Below, one piece after another: positions 1 through 14,073 of a stretch of DNA of 64,000 bases. The stretch is from the NCBI GenBank assembly GCA_950097015.1, contig CATNEN010000032.1:2580501-2644500 (forward strand). Reading direction: 5' to 3'. Position 1 is the first letter of the stretch. Each line of letters opens with the position of its first letter. This DNA is from Macrostomum hystrix (taxonomy: Eukaryota > Platyhelminthes > Macrostomidae). Made by a program: the position numbers and the translations under genes. The notes under the pieces are model-generated. The model made no database searches and was not told where the DNA came from. It worked only from the letters and a program-made list of their open reading frames with translations.

Positions 1-1598
1 AGAATTAGCAACAAGTCGTCTTTCTCGTCATTTGTCTCGAAGTAAATTGAGAAGCATATAGCTCTCAGCATCCATTCGGCACAGTTGAGCAGGATTAGCA
101 AGTTCAGGATTGCGTACACAAACTCGATTGCAGCTTTTCGCTCTGCGTTTTCATCAGCATAAGTTGTTTTGCAGAATCTCGTGAACCAGGGGATTTTTTT
201 TTGGAGTCTGTTATCGATGGTGAAGCCGCCGAGAAGGGCCAGCTCTAGGACGGCTACTTGCAACCCGCTCTGCAAAAAGCTTGTGAAGCATGTTGTAAGC
301 TGAACTATGGCTGCATCCTGACTATGGTTGGTAGCATTATTATTAGCGGCCGGTGCAGACAAGGAGTGAGCTAATGGTCCCACTCTGTTAATGTTTCCCA
401 CAAGTATAGCAAAAAAACCAATCCACAGAAGTATTCGATCAACTAGGTGAGTGGTGCTGATCCTCTGGCCGCGATAGGGCCGAATATAGAAGAGTAGTAC
501 AGTTCCACCCAAAAATTCAACGAAGTTCAGAGCCAGTTGAAAGGAAAAGAAACCGATCTTGAGTTGCAGGTCGTTTTCTTTTCTGAAGCGAACAAAAGCA
601 ATAACGATGATTGAGAAAAGCACAAACAGCAGTCCAAGCATCAAGGTGAACGCGTGACTCCTGAGAGATTCGAAGTCGATTTTCGGCTTATAACTTAATG
701 ACTGCGCGTCCGTGGGCTCACGGTAGCTCTTCAGCAGTTTGCTAATCTTCTCACTGGCTTCTTCTGAAGAGCTAATGGATTCTAGACGATTCAAGAATTC
801 ACCTAGGCAGTTCAGGTTGGAAATCATTGTGTACGACATGAGCGCTGCCATAACGCAGTACTCGATTGTAAATGGATATAGAATATGTTCTAAAGTCTCA
901 ACTTCGGCGGCTTCGAAGCAATAAGTTCGTATATGTTTGAATCTTTTTTTTTTATCTCTAATTTGCAGTAGTTCTGCATTCACAGTCGAAAACCACACCC
1001 CGATGTTGGCTGCCATTATAATAAACAGCAAAATACACGACAGTCTGAGTCTAGAGTGAATTGCTGTGTCGAAGTATTTGAAGAAGAACCGTGTCTGTGT
1101 TGCAGCAAAGGTAAGTACGGTCAATCCTTCAACGATAGCGTATTCTTGTCCCAAATTTGGTTCTTTTATTTCGTGCAAAATCGAGCAGATGGTACCAATA
1201 GCAATTGAGAGACAGTGCAGAACTGAAAAAACGACAAACGTACCAACAAATAAATTTGATGGCAGCGAGGAGAACAACCGTGGAGTCTGGAGCGAGTTGT
1301 GGTCAACACTGGCCGGAACTTTTCTAAGCATTAGTGATCTATCGTTAGTCCTCCTCACCTCAGACCCGTCTCCTCGCTTCAGCACAAAGCACTCAAGGAT
1401 GAGAATGGAGACAATCGCCGAACAAACAGAAAGGCATCTAATCACAGTGAATACGCAACTACAATTGTTTGTGATTTCATGATATTTGTTGGCATTCAAC
1501 TCCACGGCAATGGACACTGCTACCATGCAAAGCAGCAAAGTGAACCCGGCGATCATCCAACCGACGCTTATGACCAACGGCTTGATGCTTCCGTTGCT
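1..1598 (-). CDS. OTOP: Otopetrin-family proton channel, large exon, truncated at the left window edge
   Basis: Reading leftward from 1598 the frame stays open for about 532 codons to the window edge, with no stop. The translation has about a dozen hydrophobic segments. It carries the otopetrin signature LYPFTIEYCVMAA (near 840-900), preceded by QTRFFFKYFDTAIHSR and an MAANIGVWF helix, and ends with paired helices (GLQVAVLELALLGGFTID and FVYAILNLLILLNCAEWM). Otopetrins are plasma-membrane proton-selective channels with 12 membrane segments in two homologous halves; nearly all of that is here and only the extreme C-terminus is missing. The exon opens after a TTTGCAG acceptor in phase 0. It has no methionine before the first helix, so at least one upstream coding exon is required. 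The nearest candidate on this strand ends at 4360, also in phase 0. Family call strong; 5' structure inferred. Confidence 0.88.
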
Positions 1599-4173
<2,575 letters not shown>

Positions 4174-4184
4174 ACTATAGGTGT

Positions 4185-4260
4185 TGGAAAGGGCAACGGG
4201 CCGTATATGGGAGCTTCGAGGGCTGCATCTGGCCTGCCGGCTGGAGTTTGCCGACCCCTG
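4185..4260 (-). mobile_element. hAT-like transposon terminus, truncated
   Basis: On the minus strand the sequence starts CAGGGGTCGGCAAACTCC at 4260 and runs into GGCC-rich DNA ending in CGGCCCGTTGCCC. CAGGGGT(C/G)GGCAAACT is the usual outer end of many hAT non-autonomous elements. Only about 75 bp survive before the 16-bp satellite begins, so the opposite end is missing. No target duplication could be assigned. Family call from the terminus only. Confidence 0.5.
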
Positions 4261-4359
4261 GTATATATAGACTTCTTTAGTGGGGAGTGTATATATAAGA
4301 CGGGGAGATGCGACATTAAGGTGGTGATAGTTCACTCTTCGGCTTTCTCTTTTACTTAC

Positions 4360-6048
4360 CTGATTTGTTGGCTGCTCATTTGGCGAACCGGTGGGTCCTA
4401 AGACAGACCTTACGAAGGCCCCATCTTGGTTAAAAAATGTCTGTCTTGCCAGCTCCAAGTACAGTTGAGCTGCATTGTTGGCATCGCATGCTGGTGTCCG
4501 CTCTTGGACTGTCTGCTGAGTCGCTTCTACTGCGCTGATAGCTGCCTGTCCAGTATTCTCCATCCAGCTCAGTTGCAATTCGTTCTAAAATTTCCGAATC
4601 GGAGGTTTTAGGCAGAGTAAAAAATAACAAGAAATGGAAAAGGAATCTCACCTCGAGTTCTTCTCGAAAGCTGCGAATATTGCCTTCTACTTCGTACACA
4701 TGAGCATCAGAGTCAGTACCGAGACTCGGATTTGCCATCCAGTTAGCTAGCTTTTTAGTTTCATCAGCTATTTGAGTCGCTTTCATTGCACAGATGAGCG
4801 CCACCTCGGCTGCCGCATTTAGTTCGTTTGCTTTTTCAGACATCTTGGCAGTGACTTCCAGCAACTGGTGCAGCACACTTGCCGCATTCCTCACAGTGTT
4901 TACCTTATCAGCTGTGGATTTTTGTCTTGAGTCCATATCAAGGGACTCTGCTGTCTCAGTAGCGGCTGTTTGAGCAACTTCTGCGTTTTCCTGTGCTTTT
5001 TTGATCAGCTCCGTGGCTGTCTTCCAGATTTGAGAAGTCTCAGCACGATTTGTCTGAGCGTTTGAGCCAGATTCGATCGCATTATTAACCGCTCTAGTTG
5101 CCTCTTCTGTCCGTGCATGCGCTGTATCCACCGCCTTGCTTAAATTCACCAGCGAATTATCTTCGTTATACTGCTTCTGAAATCCGAATTCGAATTAGCT
5201 TAGGTTTTATTTCGAACTGTCGATATGCAGATTGACTTTTCCCAAAAAAATGCAAATATCTCTTTATATGAGCTATTTGGCGTTAGTGATTAACTTAGAG
5301 ATTAACATAGAGATTAACCTGCTTCTTCTTAAACAGCTTATCCAGTTGAAAAAACTTTTCATTTTTGACAAAAGTGCTGAAAACTTCACTCGTTTTATTT
5401 ATGATTTTATTTCTATAAGCGAGCGTAGAAAACAAAACACTTTTTGACTGACTGCCAATCAAATAGGCGCCGATTCAATACAAATTTTGAAGCTTTACTA
5501 CAAAACCGATGACGACAAATGAGCATTTAGTAAACTCACCTTCGAAGCGTCATCTATTTTTAGAAGCGGCACCTGCAGAAAAATGGAGTTATGAAAACAA
5601 ACAAATTAACTGATACTGAGACTGCCAAATACTGGGGAGTTATTTGAAACCGCTTTATTTAGCAAAACAGATCAAAATACGTGGTCATTGTCTAACATTT
5701 TAACGACCACTGTTTGCAGTTTTTATGCAAGGCAGCGGCTTCTGGCTTTGCCTTCTGTAAGAGACTAACCTTATACGATTAATCACTACATGTAGGTGAG
5801 TATGTTAGAAATTTTCAGCGTCGTGTTTATGTCTATGGCTATGACAGATTAAATTCTAGCCAATGGAAAGAATCAGTATCCCAGTTCCTTTCGTTGTTCG
5901 CTTCCATTTACACCAATCGCCAATCGGGTCTATGGGCGAAAATCATTATCCAAAGAGTCTGAATAGCGTCAGCATGAAGGATCACAGACAATTAGAAGCT
6001 TTACAGAATAAAATCTCATTTACTCACTCGTTCTTCATCAAGCGACAT
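4360..6048 (-). CDS. Alanine-rich coiled-coil protein, four phase-0 exons; possible N-terminus of the otopetrin gene
   Basis: Exon model on the minus strand: 6048..6028 (ATG, encodes MSLDEER), 5572..5540 (33-bp microexon, VPLLKIDDASK), 5176..4652 (525 bp) and 4584..4360 (225 bp). Every junction is phase 0 with clean sites: donors GTGAGT, GTGAGT, GTGAGA and GTAAGT; acceptors CTGCAG, TTTCAG and TTTTAG. The intron between the last two exons is only 67 bp. The product so far is 268 residues, rich in Ala, Glu, Thr and Lys with long helical stretches (e.g. AETSQIWKTATELIKKAQEN), as in a coiled coil. No membrane segment or catalytic motif is visible and I do not recognise the family. The final donor (4359) must join something further left. 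The only coding block there is the phase-0 otopetrin exon, so this may be one gene; a separate gene ending in an unseen small exon is the alternative. Confidence 0.62.
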
Positions 6049-6864
6049 GTTCCTCAGGTGTTATTATAATCTGTATAAACCTGTATAAGCAGTGGCACTA
6101 AAAGGTACTAAAACTTAGGTGCGCCAGTACAATAACTTTGCCTATAAGCAGCGATTTTATACTCGCAAAAGCCTCCACTTGAGCGTTAAAGTTGAAGGCG
6201 AGAAGGTCTTGGCAATAAGTGAGACGTCAGACTAAAATGGCATAAGCAGCTTATTTTTTTTAGTTTGGCGGCCCGTCTGCATCGTACTTTGAGGCCTTCG
6301 AGCGTTTTGATATTGGTTCGAACTAAAGCTCTCCTGTTTTCTCATTCCTTCTTTAAAATTTGCCATTCTCTTCAACTGACGAAACTGACGAAACAAATTA
6401 CCGTCTCAGGCGATTGTTTTCAACCGAGGAGGTCTGGAATGAAATGCCTAAATAACGTTGGGCAAAGTTCTGTGCATTGCGAAAGACTTATCTCGTCAGA
6501 AACAATAATGTGCATTCTCAGGCGAGAAGCATACCAAGGTAGCGGAATATTAATTACTGGTCTGCCATCTCCAAGCTGGCAAAAGCACTTCATATGACAG
6601 ACGGGGCTTGTGCCCTTTCTTACATATTTTTAATCACAAGACCTCAATAGAAATAGAATTGTAATAGAAACGCCAACCCTATTATTTCCAAGTATCGCAT
6701 GGTAAGAAAATATGTTATTTTCTTCTCACTTAAGAAGCCAGAAAGCTCTACAATGCGATAAATGATAGCTCAAAGCAGACGATATTCACGATACAAAATC
6801 TCGGCTTCTCAAAATTGTAATTCTCATATTTGTAAAGCAATTGGAAATTTTAAAGCATGAACTC
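6049..6864. other. Intergenic spacer
   Basis: It holds the 5' flank of the coiled-coil gene and the 3' flank of the first TRP-like gene. No supported exon, RNA gene or repeat array seen. Short frames here have no protein-like composition. Confidence 0.5.
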
Positions 6865-8703
6865 CTAGTCCAACTGATCGGTCTGTTCCTCCTCTTCGTA
6901 AACAGTCTTCAGCTTTTTAAACACCGGCTGAATGACCTCGACGACGACCCTCCGTTGGCAGCTTCCGTGGGACCTCACCTCAAGCCAATGGGTCCACCGG
7001 AACAGGAACCGGAAGTAGCGAAACGTCTTCAGTGCAGCGAGCAGTCTCAGCAGGTCGAAGGCCAAATCAAAGTCGTTGTTGCACTTCTGGAAGGTCTCAG
7101 TGACGAAGGCGATGAGAAAGTTCAGCAGGTTGAGGCCAACGAACACGAAGAACAGCACGTGGATGATGAGGACCATTGCGCTGTCCAGGTTGAATGTGAT
7201 CATGTTGAGGATGATCTTGACTGACGAGTAGAGCGACAGCAAGCCGGTCTCGAAGTCGGGCGAGTCGACCAGGATGAAGAAGTCCAGGCTGAAGAGGATG
7301 ATCCAGTAGAAGAGCAACGGCAGCGCGGCCAGGAAGCTGGAGAGCATGCAGTGGAAGGTGAAGAAGAGCTTGCCGACAGACCTGGAAGCGATCTCGATGT
7401 ACTGCGCAAAGTGCAGCAGAGTGAACGCGATGAACAGCGTGTTCGACCCGATGAAGACCTGCTCAACAAAGCTGCTTGGCCTCATGTGCAAGTAGAAATC
7501 TGGATACTGCAGCAGCGAGGCAAACAAGAAAAAACTGCTGCCACTGATGAAAGCAACCGCCTGGTAGGCGTCGAAAATCCAACGGCGCACGAATTGGGCC
7601 CCAGAAGCGCCGCCTTGGGCAACAATCTGGAGACGACGTCTGCGCTCGGTGAGATGCAGAACTGCCTTAATTAGTAGGATTAGCAAGTGAAATGCAGACA
7701 GATATGAGATCATCAAATAGCTAGACAGCATTGACTCAAATGTGTCGCTGCACAACTTCTTTCGAACGGTCTGACTAAAAAATATCTTAAAGTACAATGT
7801 TGTATTGTATAGCGACGAGATGTTATAGCCATCACGAGTGGCTGCAGCAAAGGCAGCGCGATTGCAGTGAATGAGATTGCCAAAGCAGGACACTAGATCC
7901 ATGGCTGCCTCACTGACAACAGTAGCGAGGAAGATTATCGTCGGCACGCTCAGCACCAGCAGCCTGAGAAAAGTGATGATCCGAGTCTGACGAAACGTCA
8001 ACCGAAGCCACTGACGGGTCAGAGGGTCCTCCATTAGCTTTGACTTTTTCAGCGCCTCTACCTGACTCGAGGCCACGTAGGTGAGTAAGAGCAGAGGACT
8101 CACTCCGCATCGACTGCCGTGACTCAGGTCATAGTCGGTCAGGTCGTAGAGACGAATGGCCCATCCGCCGGATCGAGTCTCCGACTTCAGCAGGTAGTTC
8201 GGCAGGTGCAGCATCTTGCGAGCCAGACGGAATGCGCCGAACTTGACGCACGCCTCCAGAGGTCGGAGGCCGCTCGAGTCCTCTTGAGTGACCAGTCTGT
8301 CCAGCAGGCGAGGCTCTCTGCTCAGAGCGGAGAGGAGAACCGACTCCAGTCGTTTGGCTCGCTTGAACCTCGGCGCGTACATCAGACAGCGAGCCAGACT
8401 GTGCACCACGGTGCTGCCATCGAGCTCCAGCTGAGCCAGGTGGTCGGCGCTGTCCTCCAGCAGAGCCTCGAACACTCGCACCGACTGCAGCAGAATCGCC
8501 AGGTGGATGGCGTAGCCGAACTGCAAGCTGACGAAGCCCCACTTGCGGCGGCTTCTCGGCAGACAGCAGCAGATCTCGTGGCCCTCCGTGACGTCGACCA
8601 GCGGCTGAGCCAGCCTACTGGACAGGTCCGGCTTCATCGCCAGCAGGAAGGCGACCGGGTCGTCGTCCACCAGAGCAGCCAGCGCTACGTCAGCCGCTTC
8701 CAT
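6865..8703 (-). CDS. Ankyrin-TRP-like cation channel, copy 1
   Basis: Uninterrupted 612-codon frame from ATG at 8703. The frame is open 40 codons further upstream, but the homologous copies start at this MEAAD methionine, and an AG lies just before it. N-terminal half (about residues 65-205): degenerate ankyrin-like helices (YAIHLAILLQSVRVFEALLE, GLRPLEACVKFGAFRLARKM). From about residue 245 there are six hydrophobic segments, with a pore-like re-entrant stretch (SVKIILNMITFNLD) before the last one, which ends LLNFLIAFVTETF like the sixth helix of TRP channels. The S1-S2 loop has N-glycosylation sequons (NIS, NTT). The C-terminus is acidic (EEEEQTD). The layout fits a plasma-membrane cation channel of the TRPA/TRPV type; the subfamily is not resolved. 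Apparently intronless. It is one of three copies and faces copy 2 head to head. Confidence 0.7.
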   Translation of the reverse strand: MEAADVALAALVDDDPVAFLLAMKPDLSSRLAQPLVDVTEGHEICCCLPRSRRKWGFVSLQFGYAIHLAILLQSVRVFEALLEDSADHLAQLELDGSTVVHSLARCLMYAPRFKRAKRLESVLLSALSREPRLLDRLVTQEDSSGLRPLEACVKFGAFRLARKMLHLPNYLLKSETRSGGWAIRLYDLTDYDLSHGSRCGVSPLLLLTYVASSQVEALKKSKLMEDPLTRQWLRLTFRQTRIITFLRLLVLSVPTIIFLATVVSEAAMDLVSCFGNLIHCNRAAFAAATRDGYNISSLYNTTLYFKIFFSQTVRKKLCSDTFESMLSSYLMISYLSAFHLLILLIKAVLHLTERRRRLQIVAQGGASGAQFVRRWIFDAYQAVAFISGSSFFLFASLLQYPDFYLHMRPSSFVEQVFIGSNTLFIAFTLLHFAQYIEIASRSVGKLFFTFHCMLSSFLAALPLLFYWIILFSLDFFILVDSPDFETGLLSLYSSVKIILNMITFNLDSAMVLIIHVLFFVFVGLNLLNFLIAFVTETFQKCNNDFDLAFDLLRLLAALKTFRYFRFLFRWTHWLEVRSHGSCQRRVVVEVIQPVFKKLKTVYEEEEQTDQLD

Positions 8704-9458
8704 GCTGAACTTGGTTGCCGCAGCGACTGCTATTGAGCAGGGAGCAACCTGGTTTCGAACTTTCTTAGTATTATTATAAGTGTGAAATTCAACGGACTCG
8801 GTTATTGCTTGACCCGTGCTCATTGCAGGTAAACGAGGAAACTTTTCTGGCAGGTCTCCGAAGATATTTTCGGGCTAAATTTTCCCACAATGCTCAGGTC
8901 GATGCTTTTATACTGAGCGCGGGGGACGCGAAATCCTACTGGTGCCATGTCGAATCGCTGGGGTGGCAGTTCCTGGTTCGTCTGAGGAGGCCCTGGTCTC
9001 TTCTGTGGGGCACAACAGCCTGAGCAAACAGTCTCACAGATTACGAGTGCCACTCAATGACTGCGGACTAGATGATTGTTTGCTAGGCTCAATGCCCAAT
9101 CAGACCTTGTTTGCTAATGTTAATATCGATGCATTAGCTGGCTGATGTTTGGTTTTAGTCATTATTCCAGGTGCTGCCAAATTGGACTTCAAACTATTTT
9201 TCTGCCTTAGAAATTAAACGAACCCAAAGATCTACTTAAACCTGAGTTTCTGATACCGCGTGCTAAAAGATAGTATTCGTTAGGATTTAGATTAGCCACA
9301 ATGAATGTTAGCTCAGCTGAGCTGAATGTTTAGATTTATTTCTCCCACAATCGGAGATCTGCTCGCAATATGTTTGAATAGGCCCTGGCGTTGACTTTGC
9401 AGTTTTAGTGAGGGCTGCATTCGACTTACCGTAATAGGAAAATTTACCAAGTAATGCT
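8704..9458. other. 5' flank of TRP-like copy 1
   Basis: Spacer between the divergent TRP-like copies. No gene seen. It probably contains the promoter of copy 1, but no core element could be called with confidence. Confidence 0.4.
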
Positions 9459-11040
9459 GATCTGAATCCTCTACACACACTGGGATTTCTGAATCTAAAT
9501 CCTCTACAAACAATGGGATTACTGAATCTGAATCCTCTACACACAATGGGATTACTGAATCTAAATCCTCTACACACACTGGGATTTCTGAATCTAAATC
9601 CTCTACAAACAATGGGATTACTGAATCTGAATCCTCTACACATAATGGGATTTCTGAATCTGAATCCTCTACAAACAATGGGATTTCTGAATCTGAATCC
9701 TCTACACACAATGGGATTTCTGAATCTGAATCCTCTACACACACTGGGATTTCTGAATCTAAATCCTCTACAAACAATGGGATTACTGAATCTGAATCCT
9801 CTACACACAATGGGATTTCTGAATCTGAATCCTCTACACACAATGGGATTACTGTATCTGAATCCTCAACACACAATGGGATCACTGAATCTGAATCCTC
9901 TACAAACAATGGGATTACTGAATCTGAATCCTCTACACACAATGGGATTACTGTATCTGAATCCTCAAGACACAATGGGATCACTGAATCTGAATCCTCT
10001 ACACACAATGGGATTTCTGAATCTGAATCCTCTACACACACTGGGATTACTGAATCTAAATCCTCTACAAACAATGGGATTACTGAATCTGAATCCTCTA
10101 CACACAATGGGATTACTGTATCTGAATCCTCAAGACACAATGGGATCACTGAATCTGAATCCTCTACACACAATGGGATTTCTGAATCTGAATCCTCTAC
10201 ACACACTGGGATTTCTGAATCTGAATCCTCTACAAACAATGGGATTACTGAATCTGAATCCTCTACACACAATGGGATTACTGAATCTGAATCCTCTACA
10301 AACAATGGGATTACTGAATCTGAATCCTCTACAAACAATGGGATTACTGAATCTGAATCCTCTACAAACAATGGGATTACTGAATCTGAATCCTCTACAA
10401 ACAATGGGATTACTGAATCTGAATCCTCTACAAACAATGGGATTACTGAATCTGAATCCTCTACACACTATGGGATTACTGAATCTGAATCCTCTACAAA
10501 CAATGGGATTACTGAATCTGAATCCTCTACAAACAATGGGATTACTGAATCTGAATCCTCTACAAACAATGGGATTTCTGAATCTAAATCCTCTACAAAC
10601 AATGGGATTTCTGAATCTGAATCCTCTACAAACAATGGGATTACTGAATCTGAATCCTCTACAAACAATGGGATTACTGAATCTGAATCCTCTACACACA
10701 ATGGGATTACTGAATCTGAATCCTCTACAAACAATGGGATTTCTGAATCTAAATCCTCTACAAACAATGGGATTTCTGAATCTAAATCCTCTACAAACAA
10801 TGGGATTACTGAATCTGAATCCTCTACAAACAATGGGATTACTGAATCTGATTCCTCTACACCCAATGGGATTTCTGTATCTGAATCCTCAACACACAAT
10901 GGGATTACTGAATCTGAATCCTCTACAAACAATGGGATTACTGTATCTGAATCCTCTACACACAATGGGATTACTGTATCTGAATCCTCTACACACAATG
11001 GGATTACTGTATCTGAATCCTCTACACACAATGGGATTAC
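9459..11040. repeat. 33-bp minisatellite between divergent TRP-like copies
   Basis: About 48 head-to-tail units of 33 bp containing GAATCTGAATCCTCTACA followed by AACAATGGGATTACT. Variants alternate (ACA/AAA, TTACTG/TTTCTG, GAATCC/AAATCC). As the unit is 11 codons and lacks stops in several frames, open frames of 519 codons (plus; MGLLNLNPLHT repeats) and 374 codons (minus; SDSVIPLFVED repeats) occur at once. I treat it as non-coding because both strands are equally open and there is no flanking splice or start signal, though an 11-residue repeat protein cannot be excluded. Confidence 0.95.
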
Positions 11041-11612
11041 AGCTTATTGGCCTATTTATTGTCCTAGTTTAAGTCTAGGCACTAGTGCTTTGGCTTGGAA
11101 TAAACAATCATTAGACAGTAAGTACTCCATATCAAAGTGCATTGTATTGCTTAGACGGCCGAGCAGTGGCAGGCTGGCCCTACTGAAATGAACCACGCAG
11201 CAACAATGGGAATATTGAATATATCAGATAGCGATTGGAATTCCAAGTTGGCCCAAGTTAGAGTGCTGAAGTCCTGGGTGGATCGCAGAGAGGACAGCTG
11301 CAATGGCAGTGGAAAGTTGGTCCGCAGTAAACGCCTTGGCATGGACACACAGCAATGGGCACACAGCAATGGGCACACAGAGGAACTAAAGGCAATTGGG
11401 CAAGAAGCTGCTACTGCGCTGTGAACGCAGCCGCTTTGTGCAGGCGGGCGTACAGGGTAAAGGCCTGTAGGGTGCTGTAGCTGTACTTAAGTTTAAATTT
11501 ACAGCATATAAAAAGCGTCCTTGAATTATTTACTCAACGTTCAATCAGCTCAAGCTGTAAAAAAACATTTCGGTACAGAAACTCTTCCTGAGTTTTTTGG
11601 AAAAAATTAGGC
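11041..11612. other. 5' flank of TRP-like copy 2
   Basis: No gene seen. It includes a small direct repeat (CACACAGCAATGGG, near 11345-11370). The bases just before the copy 2 ATG (AAAAATTAGGC) look like a 3' splice or trans-splice acceptor. Confidence 0.4.
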
Positions 11613-13514
11613 ATGGAAGCGGCTGACGCAGCGCTGGCTGCTCTGGTGGACGACGACCCGGTCGCCTTCCTGCTGGCGATGAAGCCGGACCTGTCCAGTA
11701 GGCTGGCTCAGCCGCTGGTCGACGTCACGGAGGGCCACGAGATCTGCTGCTGTCTGCCGAGAAGCCGCCGCAAGTGGGGCTTCGTCAGCTTGCAGTTCGG
11801 CTACGCCATCCACCTGGCGATTCTGCTGCAGTCGGTGCGAGTGTTCGAGGCTCTGCTGGAGGACAGCGCCGACCACCTGGCTCAGCTGGAGCTCGATGGC
11901 AGTACCGTGGTGCACAGTCTGGCTCGCTGTCTGATGTACGCGCCGAGGTTCAAGCGAGCCAAACGACTGGAGTCGGTTCTCCTCTCCGCTCTGAGCAGAG
12001 AGCCTCGCCTGCTGGACAGACTGGTCACTCAAGAGGACTCGAGCGGCCTCCGACCTCTGGAGGCGTGCGTCAAGTTCGGCGCATTCCGTCTGGCTCGCAA
12101 GATGCTGCACCTGCCGAACTACCTGCTGAAGTCGGAGACTCGATCCGGCGGATGGGCCATTCGTCTCTACGACCTGACCGACTATGACCTGAGTCACGGC
12201 AGTCGATGCGGAGTGAGTCCTCTGCTCTTACTCACCTACGTGGCCTCGAGTCAGGTAGAGGCGCTGAAAAAGTCAAAGCTAATGGAGGACCCTCTGACCC
12301 GTCAGTGGCTTCGGTTGACGTTTCGTCAGACTCGGATCATAACTTTTCTCAGGCTGCTGGTGCTGAGTCTGCCAACGCTGACGTTTCTGCTCACAATAGT
12401 CTCCCAGTCCGTGATGCTGATGGTTTCCAGTTTCGGACTTCTGGTGCATTGCAATCGGGCCACATTTACTGCAGCTGGAAAACTGGGTCTGAATGCAACC
12501 GCCCTGCTCAATACCACACTATATTTGAATCTGTTTTTTGAGCAAACTGTCAAGTACACTAAGTGTCATAGCATCGTGAACGCGATGCTCATTAACAGCC
12601 ACTTGATCTGGGCAGTGCTAGTCTTCATGATGCTGATGCTGATTGTGAAGTCCATATTGTGGTTCATCGAACGAAGCCAGCGTGCGAAGCTTCTGACTGC
12701 TGACAACTGGCAATCCGGAGCTCCCTTCGTCAGACGCACGATGTTCGACTTCTACTTGCTCATGGCCATCATTAGTGGTGCCTGCTTCCAGGCAGTTCTG
12801 TTGGACAACTTTGCTTCGAATGAGATAAGCTGGTACCAGTTGCTGCTGCCAATCAACCAGCGCTCGGGACGGGTCATCGAGCAACTCTTTCTAGGCTCTA
12901 ACGCACTCTTCATCACGACAGTGCTGTTGCACTTTTCGCAATACCTGGAGATTGTTACGAAAAGCATAGGCAAACTGTTCTTCACTTTCCACAGCATGAT
13001 GACCAGCTTTCTGGCATCGTTGCCACTGCTCTATTTCTGGATCATTCTCTTCAGCTTGATCTTTTTCATTCTGGTGGACTCGCCTGACTTTGCCAGTGGT
13101 CCGCTATCGCTCTACGCCTCTGTGAAGGTCATCCTCAACATGATAACTTTCGACCTTGACAGTTCTATTGTTCTAATAATTCATATTGTCTTCTTTGTCT
13201 TTGTCGGCATCAACCTGCTGAACTTTCTCATCGCCTTCGTCACTGAGACCTTCCAGAAGTGCAACAACGACTTTGATTTGGCGTTCGACCTGCTGAGACT
13301 GCTCGCTGCACTGAAGACGTTTCGCTACTTCCGGTTCCTGTTCCGGTGGACCCATTGGCTTGAGGTGAGGTCCCACAGAAGCTGCAGACGGCGGGTGGTC
13401 GCTGAAGTCATTCACCCGGCGTTCAAGTGCCCGCAAAGTTGCAGTTTGAATGAAGGTGCGACATTGTGGCGGGCACCAATGGTTGCTAATGGGAACCAGA
13501 ATCGAGTTGTTTAG
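11613..13514 (+). CDS. Ankyrin-TRP-like cation channel, copy 2
   Basis: 633-codon uninterrupted frame. Residues 1-245 (ankyrin-like part up to the start of the first membrane helix) match copy 1 except for an Ala for Val at residue 6. From the first helix (LRLLVLSLPTLTFLLTIV) through the pore the sequence is clearly homologous but diverged. Near-identity then returns in ETFQKCNNDFDLAFDLLRLL and the following about 45 residues. The pore helix is SVKVILNMITFDLD and the last helix ends LLNFLIAFVTETF. The S1-S2 loop carries NAT and NTT sequons. The tail after PAFK is unrelated to copy 1, so the true 3' end may lie after an unrecognised donor near AAGTGC. Divergent from copy 1 and convergent with copy 3. 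Probably functional. Confidence 0.7.
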   Translation: MEAADAALAALVDDDPVAFLLAMKPDLSSRLAQPLVDVTEGHEICCCLPRSRRKWGFVSLQFGYAIHLAILLQSVRVFEALLEDSADHLAQLELDGSTVVHSLARCLMYAPRFKRAKRLESVLLSALSREPRLLDRLVTQEDSSGLRPLEACVKFGAFRLARKMLHLPNYLLKSETRSGGWAIRLYDLTDYDLSHGSRCGVSPLLLLTYVASSQVEALKKSKLMEDPLTRQWLRLTFRQTRIITFLRLLVLSLPTLTFLLTIVSQSVMLMVSSFGLLVHCNRATFTAAGKLGLNATALLNTTLYLNLFFEQTVKYTKCHSIVNAMLINSHLIWAVLVFMMLMLIVKSILWFIERSQRAKLLTADNWQSGAPFVRRTMFDFYLLMAIISGACFQAVLLDNFASNEISWYQLLLPINQRSGRVIEQLFLGSNALFITTVLLHFSQYLEIVTKSIGKLFFTFHSMMTSFLASLPLLYFWIILFSLIFFILVDSPDFASGPLSLYASVKVILNMITFDLDSSIVLIIHIVFFVFVGINLLNFLIAFVTETFQKCNNDFDLAFDLLRLLAALKTFRYFRFLFRWTHWLEVRSHRSCRRRVVAEVIHPAFKCPQSCSLNEGATLWRAPMVANGNQNRVV

Positions 13515-14073
13515 CTGGCATGTGAACAATGACCCAAAAGGCCGAAAAAATATGTTGCTTTCATGAGCAAACATTTCGCGCAATCGTTATTATAGGACGC
13601 AACTTCGTCACGTGTGTTCATTTCAAACAAGTATTTATTTTCAGGTTTTATTTTTTTAATTTTGGTTTGGATTTAAAAAATAGTTATTGTACATCTCTGC
13701 ATGATTTTATTGTTTTCTCTTAAAAAATAAGGTATTGTCTTCTATTAATGAGAGTGGTTTTTCGCTGAGAACCTGCGTATGCAAAAGATGTGCGAGCCGA
13801 ACTAACAAACACTGGGACTATTTCAAAACCCATGTTTTTCTTTTTTATCTCCCAAAATAAACTTTGATTTTACCAATAAATCAAGGGAAAAGAAAGCAAT
13901 CATACGAATCAAAGGATAGCGCATTTCACAGGTGTTACAGCTTTCGCCGGATAGAAGCAAGAGCTTGTTAGTGTCAAGACCATACTTTGGTCATGGGTGG
14001 TCCTGTTAGAAAGAACTATTCAATGCGAGCAAGATAAAAACGCAAAATAAACGAATTCCGACTATGTCAAATG
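13515..14073. other. Spacer between convergent TRP-like copies 2 and 3
   Basis: AT-rich, about 560 bp, holding the 3' flanks of both copies. AATAAA motifs occur on the plus strand near 13855. No gene seen. Confidence 0.45.

Noticed and set aside
8119-8736. Frames opposite or overlapping the ankyrin-like region of the TRP-like copies (137-205 codons)
   Set aside because: They recur identically opposite all three copies simply because the coding sequence is nearly identical.
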